A DNA stretch of 64,000 nt from an uncultured Bacteroidales bacterium (GTDB taxonomy: Bacteria > Bacteroidota > Bacteroidia > Bacteroidales > UBA3663), in assembly GCA_905235375.1 (NCBI GenBank), contig CAJOLH010000015.1, positions 38,248 to 102,247 on the forward strand, given 5' to 3'. Below the pieces are notes generated by a model. The model was not told the origin of the DNA and did no database searches. It saw only the letters and a list, made by a program, of their open reading frames with translations. The stretch's first letter is position 1. Every line of letters starts with the position of its first letter. Of this stretch, positions 1 to 10,080 are shown piece after piece. A program made the translations under genes and the position numbers.

Positions 1-1
1 C

Positions 2-271
2 CATGGCATCATTAACATCAAGAACGCCAAGTGGGCACACGACTTTTCCCCACTTCAGGAAGACGGCCCTTCGTTCGTCGATCAGGTGTATTCAAAGGCA
101 TACGTTCGCCATCTCTTCCACGCAGAAGAATACCTGGCACTTCAGATTGCCTCCATCCACAACCTCGCATTCTATCTCTGGCTCGTCGGCGAAGCACGCA
201 AGCACATCCTCGAAGGCGACTTCAAACCCTGGAAGGAAGAGATGTTGCGTGCTGTGACCACAAGATTATAG
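2..271 (+). CDS. tgt: tRNA-guanine (queuine) transglycosylase, C-terminal end (partial)
   Basis: Only the last 89 codons are inside the window; the reading frame is open from base 2. The product exchanges guanine for the queuosine precursor at position 34 of GUN-anticodon tRNAs. The visible tail has the pattern of the TGT C-terminal zinc subdomain: DFSPLQEDG, SFVDQVYSKAY, then ALQIASIHNLAFY, whose histidine is the last zinc ligand in the family, and LVGEARKHI. The zinc cysteines and catalytic aspartates lie upstream, outside the window. The LD-carboxypeptidase gene starts 7 bp downstream, so the two are probably co-transcribed. Confidence 0.88.
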   Translation, partial: HGIINIKNAKWAHDFSPLQEDGPSFVDQVYSKAYVRHLFHAEEYLALQIASIHNLAFYLWLVGEARKHILEGDFKPWKEEMLRAVTTRL

Positions 272-278
272 TAACTCT

Positions 279-1187
279 ATGCACATTCGAATTGTTTCTC
301 CCGCAGGCTCCATCAAGCCTCGCCTTATCGACAGCGGTGCCCAGACGTTGAAGTCTTGGGGCCACAAAGTCACAGTAGCTGCCCATGCGAAAGGCAGCTA
401 CGGTCGTTTCTCCGGCACGCCACAGGAACGTGCGCAAGACCTCATCGATGCTCTCGAGGATAAAGACGTGGATATCATTTGGTGCTCGCGTGGCGGCTAT
501 GGTTGTATGCAGATACTCGACATGATTCCACTCGAACTCATCAGTCGAGCCGGCAAACCCATCATCGGCTACAGCGATATTACGGCACTTCATGCCCTAT
601 GGCAACATGCCGGCGTACGCAGCCTTCATGCCCCAATGATGAAGCATCTTGCCAACGAATTTGAGCATCGCACTTCGCAGACGATTCGCGAACTGTTGGA
701 GTATTATACGGCTCATCGCAGCTGGCCTCCCAAGCACAATCTTCTTTTCATGAAGAAGGCACGTCTCTTCGTTGCTCCCCATCAGGGTTGGAGCAGCGAG
801 GATCTCAATCCCGAAGCGACCGAAGAACTGCTCGACGAACTGATGGCACACCCTGTCCCGTTTGTCGGAGGGAATCTTGCCGTTCTCACAGGTTTGCACG
901 GGACGCCTTACGACTTCGACTATCACGACAAGATTCTTTTTATCGAGGATATTGCCGAGACCCCCTATAAGATTGACCGCATGATGCAGCAACTCCGTCT
1001 TTGTGGCATACTCGATCAAGTCAAAGGCCTCATCTGCGGGTCGTTTACGGGCTGTGAAGAAGATCCACTGATGCCTGTCAAGATTTGGGACAACTTCAAG
1101 ATGATTGTTGAACCCTACGGCATCCCGCTTTGGCTCGGTTCTCCCATCGGGCATGAGGTCAACAACTATCCAGTTGTAGAAGGATGA
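279..1187 (+). CDS. LD-carboxypeptidase, peptidase family S66 (LdcA-like)
   Basis: The 302-aa protein is a normal-length S66 serine peptidase, the family that removes the terminal D-alanine from murein tetrapeptides during peptidoglycan recycling. It begins with the family signature IVSPAG. It has WCSRGGYG near residue 70 and the nucleophile motif GYSDIT with Ser at about 99. A second block has GGNLAVL and FIEDI with the expected catalytic Glu, and the C-terminal GSPIGHEVNNYP holds the catalytic His. No signal peptide is visible, so it should act in the cytoplasm. Its stop overlaps the start of the next gene (ATGA at 1184-1187), which indicates translational coupling. Confidence 0.9.
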   Translation: MHIRIVSPAGSIKPRLIDSGAQTLKSWGHKVTVAAHAKGSYGRFSGTPQERAQDLIDALEDKDVDIIWCSRGGYGCMQILDMIPLELISRAGKPIIGYSDITALHALWQHAGVRSLHAPMMKHLANEFEHRTSQTIRELLEYYTAHRSWPPKHNLLFMKKARLFVAPHQGWSSEDLNPEATEELLDELMAHPVPFVGGNLAVLTGLHGTPYDFDYHDKILFIEDIAETPYKIDRMMQQLRLCGILDQVKGLICGSFTGCEEDPLMPVKIWDNFKMIVEPYGIPLWLGSPIGHEVNNYPVVEG

Positions 1188-2146
1188 AGTTAGTAGATTT
1201 CATAAGTCGCTGGATGGCACTGATTGTGCTCGTCGTAGCCGCAGGATCTCTCCTGTGGCCCGCTGTTTTCGGAGTCATCAAGACCGCGTGGATCAGTTAT
1301 CTGCTCGGCGTTGTGATGTTTGGTATGGGATTGACGCTCAACCTTCATGATTTCAAGATCGTATTTACCCGACCAAGGGATGTCATCGTCGGATGCATCG
1401 CTCAGTTCACCATCATGCCGCTTTTGGCCTGGATGTTGACCAAAACATTTCAATTGCCGCCCGAATTGGCTGTCGGTGTAGTGCTTGTGGGTTGCTGTCC
1501 CGGCGGCACTGCAAGCAACGTCATCACCTACCTTGCTGGAGGCGATCTTGCCTTGAGTGTTGGCATGACCGGCGTTTCCACCATCCTCGCTCCCATCATG
1601 ACACCCTTCCTGACCTGGCTATTTGTCGGCACAACGGTCGATGTCAATACCATCGCAATGTTCATGAGCATCGTCCAGGTGGTGATTCTCCCCATCGCAT
1701 TGGGACTCCTCTTCAAACGCTTCTTCCCTGTAGCCACAAACCATGCGAGCAAATATCTGCCTGCATTTTCGACACTTGCAATCGCTGCAATTGTAGCGGC
1801 TGTTGTTTCTGCCAATTCCACCAATCTGAAGACCTGTGGATTCATTATCATCCTCGTTGTCATCCTGCATAATCTCCTCGGATTTGCGTTGGGCTATCTG
1901 TTGGGAAGCATTCTAAGATTATCACACCCCAAACGCACAGCCATCAGCATCGAAGTTGGTATGCAGAATTCGGGGCTTGCCTGCAGTCTTGCCACCCAAC
2001 ATTTTGCATCGATGGCATTGGCGCCTGTCCCTGGTGCCATCTTCAGCGTTTGGCATAACATTGCAGGTGCAATTCTTGCAAAATTCTATAAAGGCTCACA
2101 CTTTTTTACGCGCGCACACAATAAACAAGGACAAAATACGTTATAA
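1184..2146 (+). CDS. bile acid:sodium symporter (BASS) family transporter
   Basis: A 320-aa polytopic membrane protein with about nine or ten hydrophobic segments. It contains the BASS/SBF signature GCCPGGTASNVITYLAGGD near residues 100-120, and a second polar stretch, EVGMQNSGLACSLA, near residue 255, both typical of the sodium and substrate crossing helices. Bacterial members take up organic acids or steroid-like anions with sodium; the substrate cannot be told from the sequence. It overlaps the upstream LD-carboxypeptidase by 4 bp, so the pair is one transcription unit. Confidence 0.87.
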   Translation: MKLVDFISRWMALIVLVVAAGSLLWPAVFGVIKTAWISYLLGVVMFGMGLTLNLHDFKIVFTRPRDVIVGCIAQFTIMPLLAWMLTKTFQLPPELAVGVVLVGCCPGGTASNVITYLAGGDLALSVGMTGVSTILAPIMTPFLTWLFVGTTVDVNTIAMFMSIVQVVILPIALGLLFKRFFPVATNHASKYLPAFSTLAIAAIVAAVVSANSTNLKTCGFIIILVVILHNLLGFALGYLLGSILRLSHPKRTAISIEVGMQNSGLACSLATQHFASMALAPVPGAIFSVWHNIAGAILAKFYKGSHFFTRAHNKQGQNTL

Positions 2147-2210
2147 CTAAATAATATCCTATAACATTCTGTCCAATGCCGATCGGCAAACTGGACGATC
2201 ATACGATGAT

Positions 2211-4910
2211 ATGAAACACAAACGTCTATACACACTTCTCCTCGGAGGCCTTCTGATGCTTGGAGGTCTTGATGTCATGGCACAAGGCTCGACGATGACC
2301 GACCAACAGGTTCTCGACTACGTTGTAACCGCCCTGAAGGCAGGCAAGGACCAGCGCACCATCGCACTGGAACTGGCACGTCGTGGAGTGACCGAAGAAC
2401 AAGCCTACCGTGTGAAAAGGCTGTACGAAGAAAGCAACGAAAACGGAACAATGGGTGCTTCAGAAGCTGCATCCAGCAGGCAGACATCGCGTCGTAGGGT
2501 CAGCTATTCCGACGAAAGCACTTATCTGGGACGAGACTTCGACTTCGAAGGCAATGCCGACAGACGTAGCCGCTCCGCTGCCGGAAGGAGTGGAACAGGC
2601 GCAACCACATCCCGCACATCGACGTCACGTACTACGCGAACTCAAAACCGCATTGGCAGTCGTTCCACGTCCAACAGGGCATCCTCTGCCATTGGCGAGA
2701 CGGGGGCCTCAACCTATGACGGAGGTTATATAAATGCTGGTCGCAACACAGGCAATCGGCTTACTACGGACAAAGAGCTCGAGAGCCAGGCAGGCGAACA
2801 GCTGGCCGAAACCTTCTGGGGCGAAGATGTGATGCTGCCGATTGAGGAAGAAGAGCTTCCCGTCTTCGGTCGCAACATCTTCGATTCGGAGGAACTTACC
2901 TTCGAGCCATCAATGAACCTTGCCACACCAAAGAACTACGTGCTTGGTGCAGGCGACGAGGTCATCATCGACATCTGGGGCGACAATGCCGCCACCATCC
3001 GTGAGGAAATATCTCCAGATGGAACCATCAGTATCGAAAACCTTGGATTGGTAAACCTTTCAGGCAAGACCATTTCGGAAGCCAAGCGATATCTGCGCCA
3101 TCAGCTTTCGCGCATCTATGCAGGCCTTGACCAGGCCGATGGCGTGAACGACATGGAACTCTCGCTCGGTCAGTCACGCACCATCCAGGTGCATGTAATG
3201 GGCGAAGTGAAGTACCCCGGCTCCTATTCCTTGAGTGCCTTTGCCACAGTTTTCCATGCCCTTTACAGTGCAGGAGGCGTCAGCGACATCGGTTCGCTTC
3301 GTAAGATCATGCTCAATCGCGGAGGCCGCAATGTTGCCGTCCTCGATGTCTATGATTTCATCATGAACGGACGTTCCAAGGGGGATGTCACCCTTGAAGA
3401 AGGCGATGTCATCGTTGTTCCCGCCTACGAGCAGCTTGTCGAACTCACGGGCACCGTCAAGCGCCCGATGCGCTATGAAATGAAGAACGGCGAAACAGTG
3501 AAAGACCTCTTCTCATACGCCGGAGGTCTCAGCAACAAGGCATATACACGCAGCATCCGCATTCAGCGACAGAACGGCAACGAGAACGAAATCTGTACCA
3601 TTCGCAAGGATGAGTTCGGCACCTTCCCCACCATGGATGGCGATGCCATCGAGATTGAACCCATCCTGGAGCGTTATTCAAACCGAATCGAAATCAAGGG
3701 TGCAGTCTATCGTCCCGGTTCCTATCAGCTGGGTGCCATCAACACCGTGAAGCAGCTCATCATCGCTGCCGACGGACTCACTGGCGATGCCTTCACCAAT
3801 CGTGCCGTGCTGCAGCGCGAAAACGAGGATCTGACCCGCTCTGTACTTTCAGTTGACGTCAAGGATATCATGGATGGAACCATCAGCGACATCGTGCTCC
3901 AAAAGAACGACATCCTCTACATCCCCAGCCATTACGACCTGAATGATATGGGAACTGTAACCATCCATGGCGAAGTAGCTCGTCCCGGCGACTACCTGTA
4001 TGCGTACAACATGACTATCGAAGACCTCATCATCCAAGCAGGCGGCTTGCTTGAGTCGGCTACTACCCAGCGTGTCGATGTGTCACGCCGCATTAAGGAT
4101 CCGAAGAGCGAGGCCGAAACGTCGCGTGTCAGCGAAACCTTCCGCTTCGCCATCAAGGACGGGTTCATCATCGATGGAGACCCCACCTTCACTCTGTCCC
4201 CCTACGATGAAGTATATATCCGCCAATCCCCTGTCTATCGCAAACAGACCAATGTGATGGTCACAGGCGAAGTGCTCTTCCCCGGTGAATATGCCCTGAC
4301 CCACAAATCCCAACGTCTGTCAGAAATCATCGAGCAGGCAGGTGGAATCACCAGTTTCGGCTTCGTCAAGGGCGCACGACTGACCCGCTTGATGAATGAT
4401 GAGGAGAAGGAACGACAGAAGAGTGTCATCAAGATGTCGCGAAATTCCAAGGATTCCATCTCTGAGGCCATGCTTGACATCAGCAATACCTACTCGGTGG
4501 GCATCGATCTCGAGAAGGCGCTCAAGAATCCTGGCTCTCAAGCCGATGTGGTTCTCCGTGAAGGCGACATCATCGAAGTGCCCGAATACACCAACACCGT
4601 GAAGATAAGTGGCGCCGTGATGTATCCCAATACCGTCAGCTTCGTTGATGACAAGCCCGTGAAATATTACATCGAGCAGGCTGGCGGATTCGGCAACCGC
4701 GCCAAGAAACGTCGCGCCTATGTCGTTTGCATGAACGGACAGGTGAAGAGAGCCCGGAGAAACAGCAATCATGCCGTCGAACCCGGTTGTGAGCTCATCG
4801 TCCCGATGAAGGATCAGAGCAACTGGAACATCCAGCAGACCATGTCGGTGGCTACTACTTCGGCATCTCTTGCTACCATGGTTGCTTCTATTGCCAATAT
4901 TCTAAAATAA
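2211..4910 (+). CDS. SLBB-domain polysaccharide export outer-membrane protein (Wza-like, enlarged)
   Basis: This 899-aa protein starts the exopolysaccharide operon. A signal peptide (residues 1-25, ending VMAQG) is followed by a short helical region and a Ser/Arg/Thr-rich low-complexity stretch (about 75-170). Next comes a Poly_export domain at about 230-320 (YVLGAGDEVIIDIWG), then six SLBB repeats, each with a GEVxxPGxY-like turn followed by a hydrophobic AGG motif (for example GEVKYPGSY, GAVYRPGSY, GEVARPGDY, GEVLFPGEY). E. coli Wza has about 380 aa and far fewer such domains; enlarged forms are common in Bacteroidota. There is no lipobox, so it is probably not lipidated as Wza is. It should form the outer-membrane exit channel. 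The Wzz gene follows 8 bp later. Confidence 0.92.
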   Translation: MKHKRLYTLLLGGLLMLGGLDVMAQGSTMTDQQVLDYVVTALKAGKDQRTIALELARRGVTEEQAYRVKRLYEESNENGTMGASEAASSRQTSRRRVSYSDESTYLGRDFDFEGNADRRSRSAAGRSGTGATTSRTSTSRTTRTQNRIGSRSTSNRASSAIGETGASTYDGGYINAGRNTGNRLTTDKELESQAGEQLAETFWGEDVMLPIEEEELPVFGRNIFDSEELTFEPSMNLATPKNYVLGAGDEVIIDIWGDNAATIREEISPDGTISIENLGLVNLSGKTISEAKRYLRHQLSRIYAGLDQADGVNDMELSLGQSRTIQVHVMGEVKYPGSYSLSAFATVFHALYSAGGVSDIGSLRKIMLNRGGRNVAVLDVYDFIMNGRSKGDVTLEEGDVIVVPAYEQLVELTGTVKRPMRYEMKNGETVKDLFSYAGGLSNKAYTRSIRIQRQNGNENEICTIRKDEFGTFPTMDGDAIEIEPILERYSNRIEIKGAVYRPGSYQLGAINTVKQLIIAADGLTGDAFTNRAVLQRENEDLTRSVLSVDVKDIMDGTISDIVLQKNDILYIPSHYDLNDMGTVTIHGEVARPGDYLYAYNMTIEDLIIQAGGLLESATTQRVDVSRRIKDPKSEAETSRVSETFRFAIKDGFIIDGDPTFTLSPYDEVYIRQSPVYRKQTNVMVTGEVLFPGEYALTHKSQRLSEIIEQAGGITSFGFVKGARLTRLMNDEEKERQKSVIKMSRNSKDSISEAMLDISNTYSVGIDLEKALKNPGSQADVVLREGDIIEVPEYTNTVKISGAVMYPNTVSFVDDKPVKYYIEQAGGFGNRAKKRRAYVVCMNGQVKRARRNSNHAVEPGCELIVPMKDQSNWNIQQTMSVATTSASLATMVASIANILK

Positions 4911-4918
4911 TTGAAACG

Positions 4919-6013
4919 ATGGCTACCAAAAGGAAATTCGATCTAAAGGCCATTGTCAAGCAACTTTGGCAAAACCGCAGAACACTCTACTGGTGGTGTG
5001 GCATCGCTATAGTTCTCGGTGTAATCTTTGCGCTCACGAATCCCAAGGAATATACAGTTACAACGGCTATCGTTCCCGAGCAATCCTCTTCCACAGGTCT
5101 GGCCAGTATCGCATCGATGATGGGTGTAAGTCTTGGCAATGTGGAGGGTGGTAATGTCGATGCCATGGATCCCTCGATGTTCCCCGACATCGCCGAATCC
5201 ATCCCCTTCTTGCAGGCGATGATGGCTACTAAAGTCCATACGCTCGAAGACACAACTTCGGTGACGCTTCACGATTATCTCAAGACAGAATATGTTCCTT
5301 GGACCGTCAAGACTGTCGAAGCTCTCCATAAGTTCAAGGACTTTATCACCAGGCGCAAGAAACCATCATTCGACAATCAATCAAATGACGGTAAAGAGCC
5401 ACCGCGTTATATTCTGCTTGGCGAAAAGGAGTTTGGCAGGTTGAAGGGTCTGGCCCGCAACATCAAGTGTGGACAGAACATGAAGACAGGCATCATTACC
5501 ATCTCGACCACCTGTCAAGACCCGATGGTAGCCACGATGATGGCCGACAATGCCATCGACTGCCTGCAGGCAAGTCTTTACGACTATAAGAGTGCCAAGG
5601 CCAGAGCCGAACTTGCCGACCTCAACGCCCTCGAAGCCGAACGCCGCCTGGAATACGAAAAGCGGCAAAAGAACTATGCCGACTTCCTCAACCAGAATCG
5701 TTCGGCCAACAATTATGCAATCACCGCCGAGAAGGATCGACTTGATGCCGAGATGACACTCGCGTATCAAGCCCTTCAGCAGGTAACCCAGCAACGTTAC
5801 CTTGCCGAACAGAGCCTCATTGAGAAGAAGCCATCCTACGCATTGCTGACACCTCCCACATTCCCTCTGACTGCCAATGGTTCACGCAAGATGGTGGTGA
5901 TTGTATGGCTGTTTCTCGGCTTCGTTTTCGGTGCAGCATGGATTGTCTATGGTCGCAAGTACTGGCAATGGACTAAAGACTTTGTGAATGAGCTTAGACG
6001 CAACGACTCATAA
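4919..6013 (+). CDS. polysaccharide chain-length determinant / co-polymerase (Wzz family)
   Basis: The 364-aa protein has the Wzz topology: one transmembrane helix near residues 22-40, a long periplasmic region with heptad-like helices (about 215-290, rich in A, E, R and Q), and a second transmembrane helix at about 325-345 (VVIVWLFLGFVFGAAW). Just before the second helix is the proline-containing stretch PTFPLTANGSRK expected in this family. There is no C-terminal tyrosine kinase domain, so this is not a fused Wzc. It probably sets chain length and couples polymerisation to export with the SLBB protein. The flippase start lies inside its 3' end (26-bp overlap). Confidence 0.88.
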   Translation: MATKRKFDLKAIVKQLWQNRRTLYWWCGIAIVLGVIFALTNPKEYTVTTAIVPEQSSSTGLASIASMMGVSLGNVEGGNVDAMDPSMFPDIAESIPFLQAMMATKVHTLEDTTSVTLHDYLKTEYVPWTVKTVEALHKFKDFITRRKKPSFDNQSNDGKEPPRYILLGEKEFGRLKGLARNIKCGQNMKTGIITISTTCQDPMVATMMADNAIDCLQASLYDYKSAKARAELADLNALEAERRLEYEKRQKNYADFLNQNRSANNYAITAEKDRLDAEMTLAYQALQQVTQQRYLAEQSLIEKKPSYALLTPPTFPLTANGSRKMVVIVWLFLGFVFGAAWIVYGRKYWQWTKDFVNELRRNDS

Positions 6014-7535
6014 TCAGGGACGATTAGCCCGAAACACAATAGCGCTGTACCTGCGTACGGCGCTTATGTTGGTTATCAACCTTTATACTTCCCGCGTCAT
6101 CCTGCAAGTGCTTGGTGTCGATGACTTTGCCATCTATTCCATCATCGGCAACTTTGTGGCAATGTTTACGATTGCCACCAGCACTTTGACCGTAGCGACA
6201 CAGCGATTCATCACAGTAGAAATCGGACGAGGTTCGAAAGAAGACATACGCAGGACCTTCAGCACAGCGCTGAGCCTTCATCTTTTGATTGCAGTGCTTC
6301 TAATCATCATCTGCGAAATCGCAGGTTTATGGTACATCAACAACAAGATGATTCTACCCGCGTTTCGTGTAGATGCCGCCCAAATGGTCTTCCACTGCTC
6401 CCTCATTGCCTTCATCTTCCAATTCATCAGCATTCCTTACACTTCGCTCATCATCGCCTATGAGCACATGGGAGCATGGGCGTGGATCAGCATCGTTGAA
6501 GTACTGCTCAAACTGGTTGGAGTATTGATTCTTCCTACGCTCCCAAATGGTTTTGACTACCTTGTCTGGTATGCTGTCTTCATCGTCATTGCAGCTGTTG
6601 TAGTCCGTATCTCTTATGGTTTATATTGCCGCTGGCGGTTTCCTTTCTGCTCGTATAAGTGGAGCCTTGACATAGCACAAACGCGAGAGATGTCAGCGTT
6701 CATGGGATGGAATATTTTCGGCATCGGTGCCGATATCGTCAGCAAGCAATTCATCACACTCCTGCTAAACGCATTTTTCGCTCTTGCTGTCAATGCAGCA
6801 CGTGGAATCGCTATTCAAGTCGAGAATGCAGTTGCCAATTTCACCCGTCAGATATCGATGGCTTTCAATCCGCAAATCACAAAGTCCTATAGCAATGGCG
6901 ATTTCAACCGATTGATATATCTAGTCCGTCTGGGGGCAAAACTCGGATTCTTCCTCTACCTTATTGTCGCAATCCCCCTCATTGCCGAGACTCCTGCCAT
7001 CCTATCAGCTTGGCTTGAAGAATATCCGAACTACACCGTTACCTTTGTTCGTCTATCCCTCGTCAATAATCTCATTATGTCGTTAAGCTATACGCTCGAC
7101 ACAATGATCTTTGCCTCTGGCAGGATACGCGGCATGCAGGTCTGGACAGCCCTGCTTCTGATGTTATGCTTCCCAATCTCCTACATTTGCTTCTGTCTCG
7201 GTCTTCCGCCCTATTACTGCTATCTGGCCACCATCTCGATGACATCCATCCTTCTAATCATCAAGATCTGGATTGCGACAAACCTCCTTTCTGAATGTCC
7301 ACTGGGTTTCGTCAGAATGCTCCTAACCAACTGCCTACCTGCTGCAATACTGGCAGCAGCTCTGCCAACAGCTCTGCACTTCTTAGGCATTGGACAAACT
7401 TCTCCCTTGATTTTCGCTTTGCTACAGTGCATCATCTATGTAGTGTGGAGCTTCGTCACGATTGCTATCGTAGGTCTTGATTCCAAGGAGCGCCAGATGG
7501 CCAAACAATACATAATTCGTTTCGTATGTCGATAA
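5988..7535 (+). CDS. oligosaccharide flippase (Wzx-like, MOP superfamily)
   Basis: A 515-aa integral membrane protein with about 12-14 hydrophobic helices. The N-terminus has the flippase pattern NTIALYLRTALMLVINLYTSRVI followed by QVLGVDDFAIY, seen in many Bacteroidota polysaccharide flippases. It should move lipid-linked repeat units from the cytoplasmic to the periplasmic face of the inner membrane. The start at 5988 overlaps Wzz by 26 bp and gives the full first helix. Its end overlaps the EpsG-like gene by 10 bp. Presence of a flippase, EpsG-type polymerase and Wzz points to a Wzx/Wzy-dependent rather than ABC-dependent pathway. Confidence 0.9.
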   Translation: MSLDATTHNQGRLARNTIALYLRTALMLVINLYTSRVILQVLGVDDFAIYSIIGNFVAMFTIATSTLTVATQRFITVEIGRGSKEDIRRTFSTALSLHLLIAVLLIIICEIAGLWYINNKMILPAFRVDAAQMVFHCSLIAFIFQFISIPYTSLIIAYEHMGAWAWISIVEVLLKLVGVLILPTLPNGFDYLVWYAVFIVIAAVVVRISYGLYCRWRFPFCSYKWSLDIAQTREMSAFMGWNIFGIGADIVSKQFITLLLNAFFALAVNAARGIAIQVENAVANFTRQISMAFNPQITKSYSNGDFNRLIYLVRLGAKLGFFLYLIVAIPLIAETPAILSAWLEEYPNYTVTFVRLSLVNNLIMSLSYTLDTMIFASGRIRGMQVWTALLLMLCFPISYICFCLGLPPYYCYLATISMTSILLIIKIWIATNLLSECPLGFVRMLLTNCLPAAILAAALPTALHFLGIGQTSPLIFALLQCIIYVVWSFVTIAIVGLDSKERQMAKQYIIRFVCR

Positions 7536-8755
7536 TCAGCACCATCGAACCCTATCTAATAATCTTTGGCACAGCCATGGTTATGATGTTGTTGAGCATG
7601 TTTGCAGACAATCGTTCAACGACACATAAGATTATGTTCCTGTGCGGATGGATTGCCCTCATCATCTTCGTGGGGTTTCGCGACATGTCTGTAGGCAGCG
7701 ACACCGACAATTATCTTCAATCTTTTCATCATCCAGAGGCAGGTTATGGCGAAAACGGCCAAACAGATCCCGGTTTCCATCTATACCTGTATCTCACTCA
7801 CTACCTGTTTTTCGACAACGGAACACTTTTCCTCCTGATTTCAGCAATCATTGGATTAGGTGGCATAGGCTATTGTATTTGGCATAACTCCAATCAGCCG
7901 ATGATGTCGCTAATTGCTTTTGTTTCTTTTAGCACGTCTTCAATGTTCTTCTTCCACACACTCTCCGCTGTTCGCCAATCAATAGCCGAAGGAATATTTC
8001 TGATGGCACTGTGCAATTATCTCGGCTCTACTTGTGAGGAGCGCAAGTTACTCACTCTTCAAGCTGATGGCAAGACCATAACCGAAAAGGAAGAAGAGGA
8101 GATTATGGAGTCACGTAACCGAGGGCTGGCTATCTTGCTTTATATTATCGCAATTTCATTCCACGGCTCGGCTCTGGTAATGCTACCTATTATATTTATA
8201 GCACCCATACTCAAGAATGTCAGTCAGTGGATATGGTATTTGCTCCTTGTGGGGAGCTATCTTATTTCAGCATTTAGCCCAATCTCTGCTTCCGATCTTG
8301 TCTTTCTATTCTTCTCAATCTTCAGCCGAAACTCAGACAGCTACATAAACCGATTCAGTTCCTATAGCAACTTCGAGCAAGGCGAAGTCACCGACATGGG
8401 CTTCCTCAATCCAGCTCTCTGGCCATTCACCCTACTTGCCATCATCATCGTATGGCGATGTGACAAAGTGCGGCTCCAGTCGCAATGGACCATTCTGTTT
8501 CTCCTCTCGGTAATTTTAAACAATCTCTTCAGCGACAACCTAATTTGGGGGCGACTCTTCATCTACATTTCCTTGCTTTGTGTCGTTGTGGTTCCCAATG
8601 CCATTGAGCAATCCAAAAGCTGGATATTCCGTGGAGGCTTCACACTCTTTGCCATCTACTTCATCGTACGAGCTATCAAAATACTGTTCGCTCAATGGCT
8701 GGTTCCTGAAGGAAATATTGTAGCACCTTACCAATTCACGGACTTCACGATATGA
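7526..8755 (+). CDS. EpsG-family membrane protein, probable polysaccharide polymerase (Wzy-like)
   Basis: The 409-aa protein has about ten predicted transmembrane helices. An N-terminal loop reads GFRDMSVGSDTDNY; this FRxxxVGxDTxxY pattern is characteristic of the EpsG family of polymerases. A charged cytoplasmic-looking insertion rich in E and K lies at about residues 180-200. Polymerases of this kind are the most variable part of capsule loci, so identity to known proteins is expected to be low. It overlaps the flippase by 10 bp upstream and the GT2 gene by 4 bp (ATGA at 8752-8755) downstream. Confidence 0.86.
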   Translation: MSIISTIEPYLIIFGTAMVMMLLSMFADNRSTTHKIMFLCGWIALIIFVGFRDMSVGSDTDNYLQSFHHPEAGYGENGQTDPGFHLYLYLTHYLFFDNGTLFLLISAIIGLGGIGYCIWHNSNQPMMSLIAFVSFSTSSMFFFHTLSAVRQSIAEGIFLMALCNYLGSTCEERKLLTLQADGKTITEKEEEEIMESRNRGLAILLYIIAISFHGSALVMLPIIFIAPILKNVSQWIWYLLLVGSYLISAFSPISASDLVFLFFSIFSRNSDSYINRFSSYSNFEQGEVTDMGFLNPALWPFTLLAIIIVWRCDKVRLQSQWTILFLLSVILNNLFSDNLIWGRLFIYISLLCVVVVPNAIEQSKSWIFRGGFTLFAIYFIVRAIKILFAQWLVPEGNIVAPYQFTDFTI

Positions 8756-9483
8756 AACATCTCACAGTAATCACAGTTACGTTCAATGCCGAGCAAGCCA
8801 TTGCCAAGACTCTGCATTCTGTGATGGGCCAGACCGTCTTTGATGATCAAATCGACTATATCTTGGTGGATGGCGGTTCAAAAGACAAGACGATGGAACT
8901 GATAAATCCTTTTGTATCAAAACTGGCCCACCTGTTCCACGAACCTGATCATGGCATCTTTGACGCGATGAATAAGGGAGCTGCAATCGCTAAGACTCCT
9001 TGGCTGATGTTCTTGAATGCAGGTGATGAGTTTTTCGACAATGATACCGTATCATCACTACAACTTGCGAGACAAGTACCCGACCATATCATCTACGGAG
9101 ACTGCATACGAACCTTTGGAGATGGTCGAAGGAAACTCCAGAAAGCAGAACCATTCTTCGAAAAAAAAGATTGCGTGCCTGGCATAGGCATCTGTCACCA
9201 AAGTATATATATTCCCACCACTTGGATGAATTCACATCCATACCTATGGCAACAGTATCCGCACTGTGCCGATTTTGAACAAATTTATTCCTTTTGGAAA
9301 GAAGGCCGACGTATGGAATACCTTGATCGTCCTTTATGCTATTATTCATACGGAGATGGATTCTCATCCAATGTCAAGAATATCCGCGAAGTCTTCGAAG
9401 AGAATGCCAGTATAACGAATCAGAAACATTCTTGGCTCTACTACAAACAAAAACTGCATCTATGGCTATCATCTCTAAAATAA
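8752..9483 (+). CDS. glycosyltransferase family 2
   Basis: A 243-aa GT2 enzyme with a GT-A fold and no membrane segment. The N-terminal strand [17 protein letters not shown] is the nucleotide-sugar binding start. [10 protein letters not shown] is the usual (V/I)DGgSxDxT motif. [15 protein letters not shown] and FLNAGDEF supply the metal-binding acidic pair. Related enzymes in Bacteroidota capsule loci add a hexose or HexNAc to the growing repeat unit; donor and acceptor cannot be deduced. The 3' end overlaps the acetyltransferase start at 9462. Confidence 0.88.
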   Translation: MKHLTVITVTFNAEQAIAKTLHSVMGQTVFDDQIDYILVDGGSKDKTMELINPFVSKLAHLFHEPDHGIFDAMNKGAAIAKTPWLMFLNAGDEFFDNDTVSSLQLARQVPDHIIYGDCIRTFGDGRRKLQKAEPFFEKKDCVPGIGICHQSIYIPTTWMNSHPYLWQQYPHCADFEQIYSFWKEGRRMEYLDRPLCYYSYGDGFSSNVKNIREVFEENASITNQKHSWLYYKQKLHLWLSSLK

Positions 9484-10076
9484 TCTATCATCTGAATTGT
9501 CTGCGCCTGATGCCTCTTTACGGCATCATGAAGGTTCACCCTCGTCATCGCTTCTTTGACGAGGAGCGTCAAAACTGGTATCATGCAGTGCTTGGCAAGG
9601 AGGGTTGCCGACAGACCTTCAGTGAGAATATGCTACTGCTCACCCTACGAGAGTATCGTTCTGTTCTATATTGGCGCATGGGTGGACTACGTTATTTCAT
9701 CTCATGGTTGGCTCCTGGAGAGAGTGTTCTCCACTTGGTTCAGTCGAAGGACACTGTAGGTCCAGGTCTCGTCATCCACCATGGTCACTCCACACGTGTC
9801 GCCTGCAAAAAGATAGGCTGCAACTGCCAGATATGGCAAAATGTAACCACGGGGATCAACCGCCCTCTTGTCGGAGATCGTCCTACCATTGGCAACAATG
9901 TTCGTATATGTTCAGGAGCCATAGTGCTCGGAGGTATCAACATTGGCAACAATGTAACCATTGCGGCTGGTGCTGTAGTGGTCAAGAGTGTACCCGACAA
10001 TGCTGTAGTTGCTGGAAATCCGGCTAAAATTGTGAAGTTGAATGGAGAGAAGCTCAGCTCTCCTGTCAATCTTTAA
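9462..10076 (+). CDS. serine acetyltransferase-like hexapeptide-repeat acyltransferase
   Basis: I chose the ATG at 9462 (204 aa, [10 protein letters not shown]) over an upstream ATG at 9336, which would bury 42 extra residues in the previous gene with no family resemblance. The C-terminal half is a left-handed beta-helix like the serine O-acetyltransferase family: [15 protein letters not shown], then hexapeptide repeats such as [29 protein letters not shown], and the closing [15 protein letters not shown]. Within a capsule operon the likely role is O-acetylation of a sugar residue rather than cysteine synthesis. It overlaps GT2 by 22 bp; the next gene starts 4 bp downstream. Confidence 0.84.
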   Translation: MAIISKIIYHLNCLRLMPLYGIMKVHPRHRFFDEERQNWYHAVLGKEGCRQTFSENMLLLTLREYRSVLYWRMGGLRYFISWLAPGESVLHLVQSKDTVGPGLVIHHGHSTRVACKKIGCNCQIWQNVTTGINRPLVGDRPTIGNNVRICSGAIVLGGINIGNNVTIAAGAVVVKSVPDNAVVAGNPAKIVKLNGEKLSSPVNL

Positions 10077-10080
10077 AGAT